From the NCBI RefSeq assembly GCF_018320785.1, contig NC_054867.1, positions 54,105,776-54,169,775 of the forward strand: 64,000 nucleotides of DNA, read 5' to 3'. Source of the DNA: Cheilinus undulatus (Eukaryota > Chordata > Actinopteri > Labriformes > Labridae). Within the stretch, counting starts at the first letter, position 1. Every line of letters starts with the position of its first letter. Made by a program: the position numbers and the translations under genes. The notes beneath the pieces were generated by a model. The model saw only the letters and a list, made by a program, of their open reading frames with translations, was not told where the DNA came from and made no database searches. Positions 58,601-64,000 of this stretch are shown piece after piece.

Positions 58601-60026
58601 GCACTGTCCAGTATCCAGGTGTTTATTTTACAGTCACACTGGTTGAATTTTGCCTAAAAAGTTACTGAATCGATTTCAAGTCACTGAATCATTTTGGATC
58701 CTATCGTTCTTAATGAACCAATATCGTCCTTGAATTGTATCGGCAACCATGAATCATGATACGAATCGAATCATTGTTAAAACGAATCGTTACACCCCTA
58801 ATGCACAAAGAGAAAACGGGATACTCAAAAAACCTGACAGAAAACGGGATACTCAAGTCCATGTAAACGCAGTCACTGGTGCTCAGGAATTTTACATCTA
58901 TGTTCAAGATCTTTGAGTGGTTTGTCAGGATATCTGATTCTTTAGTAAGGAGCTTCAGGTTTAAGATCAAAATCACAGGGACTATGGTTGAGGTCTCAGC
59001 CTATGGTTATCAGCATTAGGTTGATGGTGACGACCTCTGGGTCTAAAGTAAGGACCATTAGGTCTGTGATCACAAGCTCTATGTCTGTTGTCATGATTTT
59101 AGGGTCTGACTTAAAGACTGAGGTCATGGTTACAAGTCTATGACATGACACTCAGGAGGGTTTTGGTACAGACTCTGAGATAGTGGAGATCAGCGATCTG
59201 CTCCTGTACATGTTAAGTGGTCAGCTGAGGTAGTTCTGGTGTCTCATCAGGATCCTCCTGGTGTCCACCCTTGTGGGGTCTTCAGGGTACATCAAACAGG
59301 GAGGAGACCTCAGGGTAGACACAGAACAAAAAACCGAATTAAATTTTAGTCTTGTTTTGGTCATCTTGGTGAAAACTAAACTGACTCTGATAGGTCTGCT
59401 TTATAAATGAACACCGACTGGTTGATTTGATTGATGTGTCCATCTGTCTGTTACAGGTTCTGAGTTCAGGTTTTTCGGGGGTCCTGCTGGTATTCCATAT
59501 CTTGGAGTTTGCCGTTTCCCTCACTGTCTCTATCTTTGCCTGTAGAGCTACCTGTAACTGCTGTAAATACTGTGACAATCAGGTGAGTTTGTACTGACAG
59601 GTACCTGGTAGGTCTACCTGTAACTGTGAATATTTATTCATGAAAACACTGAAAATGAAACCTGTGAGCAAACAGGAACCTGATGGTTGTTCTGTGTGTG
59701 GTTGTTTGATGTTTGTTGATGTAGCAACCTCCATATGTCTACTACATGCCTGCAAATGCTGCCATGGCTGCCCAGGCTCCACCACATACTGTAGCTGCCA
59801 CCATGGCTGTACCGGTGCAACAGGTAGCCCCGCCCCCTATTGTTATAAGAGTGCAGCAGAATGGTCACATGATCAGTCTCTGTTGATCTGACTGTGGTTG
59901 ATTCATCATTAACGTTTTTTTCTCTTTGTATTTGTGGTTTCACAGATTTCCAGCTTCTCTAAACCCACAGAGAACCAGGACCAGATCCTCTCTGGACTCA
60001 GTGAACCTCCAGCCTACACGGGCTGA
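52669..60026 (+). CDS. MS4A-like four-transmembrane protein, copy 5 (intact, longest)
   Basis: Exons: 52669-52812, 55758-55868, 56578-56634, 56945-57061, 59457-59582, 59725-59823, 59946-60026; 244 residues. All introns are phase 0 and GT-AG. TM layout as in the other copies. First loop 'VVQDDNLGGF'; second loop 'VVARCRRYDCR' with Cys137 and Cys142 and a strongly basic character. Exon 5 has three extra residues ('CNCCKYCDNQ'), adding a Cys next to TM4. Exon 6 has six extra residues ('MPANAAMAAQAPP'), apparently a small local duplication of 'gctgccatggctg'. The tail ends PPAYTG. AATAAA lies at 60044. The exon 2 acceptor is 'tctacag' and its donor follows 'GGI' where the other copies have 'GGF' or 'GVGF'. 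No broken splice site is seen. Confidence 0.88.
53996..55650. repeat. 28-bp minisatellite, about 59 units, with higher-order structure (intron 1, copy 5)
   Basis: Same unit as in the other copies, but here with recurring variants: 'cagtctttag', 'cagtgtttag' and 'aagtataaag'. A block containing the order attta / ctttag / (gttaga)gtgttt / aagtataaag recurs several times between 54340 and 55200, so multi-unit blocks were duplicated. Confidence 0.95.
57490..58873. mobile_element. DNA transposon in intron 4 of copy 5, with a nested hAT
   Basis: The paralogous intron reads through both edges. The clearest termini are 'actgcgtttacatgg' (57713) and 'ccatgtaaacgcagt' (ending 58873), a perfect 15-base inverted pair. 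'agaaaacgggatact' motifs lie near both ends and form a hairpin at 57701-57742. 57490-57712 is also insert-specific, so the left boundary may lie further out. No transposase is seen. Confidence 0.6.
57832..58800. mobile_element. hAT-type non-autonomous element nested at 57.8 kb
   Basis: Ends 'taggggtataacaattc' and 'gaatcgttacaccccta' are inverted repeats. They are flanked by 'atgaacaa' (57824-57831) and 'atgcacaa' (58801-58808), an 8-base duplication with one mismatch. 969 bases. It includes a (TG)n run at about 58011-58031. No long frame with transposase motifs. Confidence 0.85.
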
Positions 60027-60462
60027 AGAAAAGACCTTCTTAAAATAAAAATCAATGATAACAACATGCAATGAACATGTGAATAACATGAGAGTAATAT
60101 GATAATTACATGAGTAAAATATATCAACAAAACAAACAAAAAAAAAACAAAAAAAAACAAATCAGTCATTTGCACATTTTTTAATCTAAGACGATAACCA
60201 TGATTTCCAACCCTGAGCTTTTTGTGTGAAAAACAGAAGAAAGGAGACATCAGTTTAACACAGAGGAGGATGATGACGTGTGGAAACGACTGACCACACC
60301 CTCTAGTGGTTAATATGAGACAGCATCAGCCTGTTATTAGACCCAACAGAGCTGTACACTCTTTTAAAAGTAAAGCAAATTATTTTAGGACCAATGTTGT
60401 TTTTCTCCTTATCGCATGCTGAATGACAAACCCTCCATCATCCATGAGCACTTTCTCTCTCT
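60027..60462 (+). other. 3' flank of copy 5
   Basis: Begins like the other 3' flanks ('gataacaacatgcaatgaac') but diverges after about 60080. The long conserved flank and the Tc1 relic seen after copies 1-4 are missing here. No gene is seen. Confidence 0.5.
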
Positions 60463-60466
60463 TTAA

Positions 60467-61433
60467 CCCTTAGAGCTCCAGCAGCATGGATCCGTGCTGC
60501 AGGCACACCCCTTTGTAAATTGCTTGGTAACTTTTGAACCATAAGTCATAGACACTAACTTGTTTTTCCTGTGAAAGCTCTGTGTTGGGACTTTCTAAAT
60601 ATTCTTCATGCATTTGTAGTTCTTACAGAACATTTTCTAGTGAGCCCAGAACTTGGCTGACTTCCCGGGGTCTCTGAAGACAGAGTTGTCTTATACGACA
60701 ATAAGTGACACAGTTTAGAAAAACGTTAATAACTTTTGAACCAGAAGTATTAGAAACTCTTTTTTCCTCTGAAAGCTGACATTTTGCCATTTGTTTGCTT
60801 CTCTCGATGTCTCCGTAGCCGGTGACTTTTCAGGGTCTTTAAAGATTAAATCAACAGCGTTAGATCCGATAATAAGCGACTTTTTGTCCATTTTTAATCC
60901 ATTTTCGGTCGTTTGCTTTGGCTTTCTTTGGTGGGTAGCGCCATATTTGTTGAATGCAATGTTTATATGCAATGCATTTTGGGAGTGGTAGTCAAACAGT
61001 TGTTTCTCTACCACTTAAAGGAACGGCACAAATGAATCTAACTGCAGAAAATCGCATGGACTTTTTTGTATAGATGTAGATATTTTGAAAACTGTCACAG
61101 AATGTTTATTTTTTCACCGTTTTGTCCCCAAGAGATGGAGAACAAGTCTGTGCAAAGAAAATGCTTAGTCGCTATTGTTTACTGTGTTATCATTAAAATC
61201 TTGGAGTTTCAAATTCTGATTTGTTTTTTCTTTTGTCTTTAGAGTCCTATAACTTTTTAAAAATTCAAGTGACATTTCTGTAGTAGATATATTCCTAAAG
61301 CACAGGCTGTCCTGAAAAAAAAAAGATGTATAGAGCTTGACTGTGGACCCCAGGGTTGATGTTTTATAAGCTTTTAAAGAAAAAATTCCAGACGAGACAT
61401 GATGGTGAAAATAACAGCTGTAAGCTCTAAAAG
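60467..61433. mobile_element. Possible piggyBac-like element
   Basis: Left end TTAA + 'cccttagagctcc' (60463). The right end 'taagctctaaaag' + TTCA (61434) looks like a decayed inverted counterpart. Two related inner segments, 'taacttttgaacca' + 'aagtcatagacactaact' (60526) and a similar run at 60729, suggest internal duplication. No transposase is seen. Confidence 0.4.
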
Positions 61434-61744
61434 TTCATGTGAATAATTCGACTAAAAATAATAATAATAAAAAAATCAGCCTATCCCACTCCTGCTCTGT
61501 CTAAAAGCAGGATTAAATATCTTGGACTAATTCTGTGTTGGTGAACAAAGCATCTGGATGAACCAAACACAGCGTGCGAGCGTTTCATAAAGGCACAGTT
61601 GTGTGATTGCACAGAAGAAGAAGAAATTCACAAATGAACAGTGTGAGGAAAGAGACGAACAGTTACATCACATACAGATAAACTTCCTCTCAGTCGGCCG
61701 TAAAGAGGTTGTCTGTAAACTGTCTCTGAGAGATGATTATTTAA

Positions 61745-61988
61745 CCCCTTTAAGCCTGTTCTATCATATTTGATACTGTTATGATACCTTTAATCAATAT
61801 GATCATAAATGACTAAAAATAAATCTGAACACAATCTGATAAATGATAAAAATGCCCTCAAGTGGATTATCAGTTACCAGAAACACCTAATGGATCAAAT
61901 GAGGTACAAAAAATATAAATGTTAAATTTTATTGAAATTTTGATTTTTTGGGGGATTTCAGTAGAAAGTGAATAAACATTTCAGTTCC

Positions 61989-62019
<31 letters not shown>

Positions 62020-62065
62020 AGAGAGAATTTTCTGGCTATAATTTGTGTTTTCAGGCTTTCAAGGG
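61745..62065. mobile_element. piggyBac-type MITE with TTAA duplication
   Basis: 321 bases with inverted ends 'cccctttaagcctg' and 'caggctttcaaggg', flanked by TTAA on both sides (61741-61744, 62066-62069), the piggyBac target. A poly-A/GA run lies at about 61988-62028. Confidence 0.8.
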
Positions 62066-62229
62066 TTAAAGGCGTCCGATATTACGACGCCCTGATCGAC
62101 ATTTGATCTGGGACTTTAAAATATAAAATGATCTTTCAAACTCACCACTGCTCCTCAAATACTTCAGCTCACTTTCAGTGTTTTCTTTTATTTAACCAGG
62201 TAATTTATGTCTTTCTAACAGGAGCTGAG

Positions 62230-62830
62230 AGGCTCACATGACAGCAGGGTCAGATATTTGGCTGATGGCCAAATTTTTTTTTTAGTTTTATTCTAAAGTG
62301 TCTCATGTCGAGTTTCCACTGGTTCAGAAAACCAAATTGTGGTCTTAGTGTCTGGATTAAATTTGAAACGTGAGACCCTAAATGACAGATCTTGGTCTAG
62401 CCGTATACCCAAATACTTGAACTGATCAACACATTCAAGTTTTACATTATTTAATGTGTTCAAGGTGGCATCAGGATGGCCAATGGTGTGCCTTGAGAAA
62501 ATCATAAATTTGGTCTTAATGGGGTTCAACATTAGTTTATGATCAATTAGCCCTTTTTGGAATATGTTAAAATCAGAGTGTGTGAGGGTGCTGAGGAATA
62601 CAGCATTGTATCATCTGCATAAAGATGAACTTTGCAGTACTGTAATTTTTCTGCCATGTCATTAATATATAAAATAAATAGTAGTAGACCCAGAATTGAT
62701 CCCTGGGGGACTGCTTTGCAGACTGCCTGAAAGGTAGACATTACAATGTCTGCAACTATTCCTTGAGTCGTATTTGTTAAATAATTTTGAAACCAGGTAT
62801 ATGCAATCTCTTCAACATCAATTTATCAAT
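62230..62830 (-). mobile_element. LINE reverse transcriptase fragment
   Basis: Minus strand: 62741-62547 encodes motif B 'VPQGSILGLLLFILYINDM' and motif C 'VHLYADDTMLYSS' (intact YADD). After a frame change, 62532-62293 encodes 'NPIKTKFMIFSR' and 'QFKYLGIRLDQDLSF'. It is a CR1/L2-like fragment, both ends truncated. A (GATA)n microsatellite follows at 62837-62865. Confidence 0.75.
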
Positions 62831-62834
62831 CAAT

Positions 62835-62866
<32 letters not shown>

Positions 62867-62869
62867 CAG

Positions 62870-63427
62870 TTGTCAAAGTTGTGGTCAGAAAATCTGCAGC
62901 TTCACGTGGTCCATCCGAGGGAGCGAGGGAGTGGACATCGGGGAGAAAGATCTCAGTACGGCAGGTTTGTGTGGGGCTGCTCTTAGCCTAGCCTGCAGCC
63001 CGCTTTGTTTGCCCCGCTTCTGCCTCCTCGCACAACAGCGTCTCTGCCTCCTCCCCACTGGCTGTAGGTGTTGTGCTGCTCCATGTCCCTCTCCTGTCAG
63101 TCTCCCTGTCTCTGTTGGGAATGATGTAAACTCCGTGGAAATGCTTTCCGTTCTGGTGTGAGTGTAGGGCTTTGATTTGCGCATTCATACACGCCACCCC
63201 ATGCTACCTTAGTAGGTAGCATTCAGTAGTCTCCTGTTGATCAGGCAGTGTTCTTTGGCAGTTACTGGCAGTTGTTGTTAGCTTTTAAGCTGGCCAGTTG
63301 TAGTTGAGACTGAGGTCTTATTTTTCTCCTTTTTTGTTTTTTTCTTGATGGAAATTTCCCGTTCTTTCTCTCAAAGGTGTCCTGAACCATCGTTATCAAC
63401 TTAACTGTGAAAAACACTCCACAAAAC
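62870..63427. other. Spacer before unit 6
   Basis: No gene is recognised. A GC-rich part (62900-63130, 'ctgcctcctcgcacaacagc') interrupts otherwise AT-rich DNA. Open runs on both strands show no motif. Confidence 0.35.
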
Positions 63428-64000
63428 ACTGTCAGAGACTAAAACTACAACAAACGACTGCAAGATGTTATCCTGCTTAAACAAGACACTATTAACTCTT
63501 AGCACCAGGGGGGCTAATAATTTTGTCCTCATGTGTTTGTTTAAAAAGCTGATACGGGAAATGAAACATAACTCTCCACAAACCTCACCACCCATCACTG
63601 GTTGAGACATGCCCACAACAGATGTTCTGCCCTAACATGAGTCACCCTCAACTGTGAGCCAAGAGAGGATACTGGAGTGGAAAAAGGGGAGGTTACAGCT
63701 TAGAGACTTTTCCAGGGAATTCATACTTCTCCAAAATCAGACCATGAGTGTAGTCAACATTTGACAGGCTGAGAAAACAACAGTACAAAGACAGAGGACC
63801 AGAGCAAACCCTTTTTCTTCTACCCCGGACTCTTTTGCAGCAGGATCAAGACTGCGAGGGGAAGTACAGGATCACTTCTCTACAGTTTTCCTGTTCTGCT
63901 TTCTTCTGGGACTGAGTTTGGAGAGTGCTGCAGGAAAAGGACTCTTACCACCACTGGTGGATTATTTCCCTGACGCGTCTAATGTTGGAATTCAGCCCAA
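63428..64000 (+). other. Tc1 tail and 5' block of a sixth MS4A unit (runs off the window)
   Basis: 63428-63535 is a Tc1 relic tail ('ctaaaactacaacaaacgac', 'ggggggctaataattttgtc'). 63536-64000 matches the conserved 5' block, except that 'atttccctga' jumps directly to 'cgcgtctaatgttgg'. About 385-400 bases between these points are therefore missing relative to copies 1-3. Exon 1 would be expected about 200 bases beyond the right edge. Confidence 0.75.

Noticed and set aside
60715-61014. 99-codon minus-strand frame
   Set aside because: It lies within a piggyBac-like repeat, with no recognisable motif and AT-rich composition.
62885-63197. Overlapping open frames on both strands in GC-rich DNA
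   Set aside because: The frames mirror each other, have no motif and no splice context. They are probably chance in GC-rich sequence.
1-64000. tRNA, rRNA or other structured RNA genes
   Set aside because: Looked for tRNA-like B boxes and clover-leaf patterns by eye. None was convincing.

Overview
The window looks like a stretch of a bony-fish (teleost, probably percomorph) nuclear genome. Reasons: vertebrate multi-exon genes with GT-AG introns, dense Tc1-like, hAT, piggyBac-like and LINE relics of fish type, a young Ty3/gypsy element, and many AT-rich minisatellites. The species cannot be named from sequence alone.

The core is a head-to-tail tandem array, all on the + strand, of five seven-exon genes of the MS4A (CD20-like, membrane-spanning 4-domains subfamily A) family, plus the 5' flank of a sixth running off the right edge. 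Copy 1 (8624-14281) is probably a pseudogene because of a stop in exon 2. Copies 2 (19664-27350), 3 (35183-39770), 4 (41321-50258) and 5 (52669-60026) are open and encode about 234-244 residues. Every intron is phase 0. Exons 3, 5 and 7 are nearly invariant. The copies differ most in the two predicted extracellular loops, where copies 3-5 carry a C-x4-C pair that copies 1-2 lack. All intact copies end in a PPAY motif.

Each repeat unit has the same layout: Tc1-like relic, a conserved ~0.9 kb 5' block, seven exons, a conserved 3' flank, then the next Tc1 relic. Units differ in what has jumped in or expanded. Intron 1 holds a 28-bp minisatellite that is nearly absent in copy 3, about 9 units in copy 1, about 22 in copy 2, about 59 in copy 5 and about 72 in copy 4. 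Intron 1 of copies 1-2 also has a 21-bp minisatellite. Intron 4 holds an old LINE relic and a degenerate 'ggtctgtggtcaggagcatta' repeat.

Region by region: 1-7636 is a Tc1 relic split by a Ty3/gypsy-like LTR element, which itself contains a LINE fragment. 7637-14650 is unit 1. 14650-18665 is a Tc1 relic split by a LINE, which is split by a TIR element. 18666-29190 is unit 2, with an R2-like LINE end in intron 4 and a hAT element downstream. 29190-34285 is a Tc1 relic and repeat-rich spacer. 34286-40190 is unit 3. 40190-50631 is unit 4, with a solo LTR upstream and several insertions. 50632-60100 covers a Tc1 relic, an insertion and unit 5. 60100-63427 is spacer with piggyBac-like MITEs and a LINE fragment. 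63428-64000 is the start of unit 6.

I did not see a wholly new molecular system. The most interesting biology is the recent expansion of the MS4A array with loop diversification, and the well-dated nested insertions that record its history.
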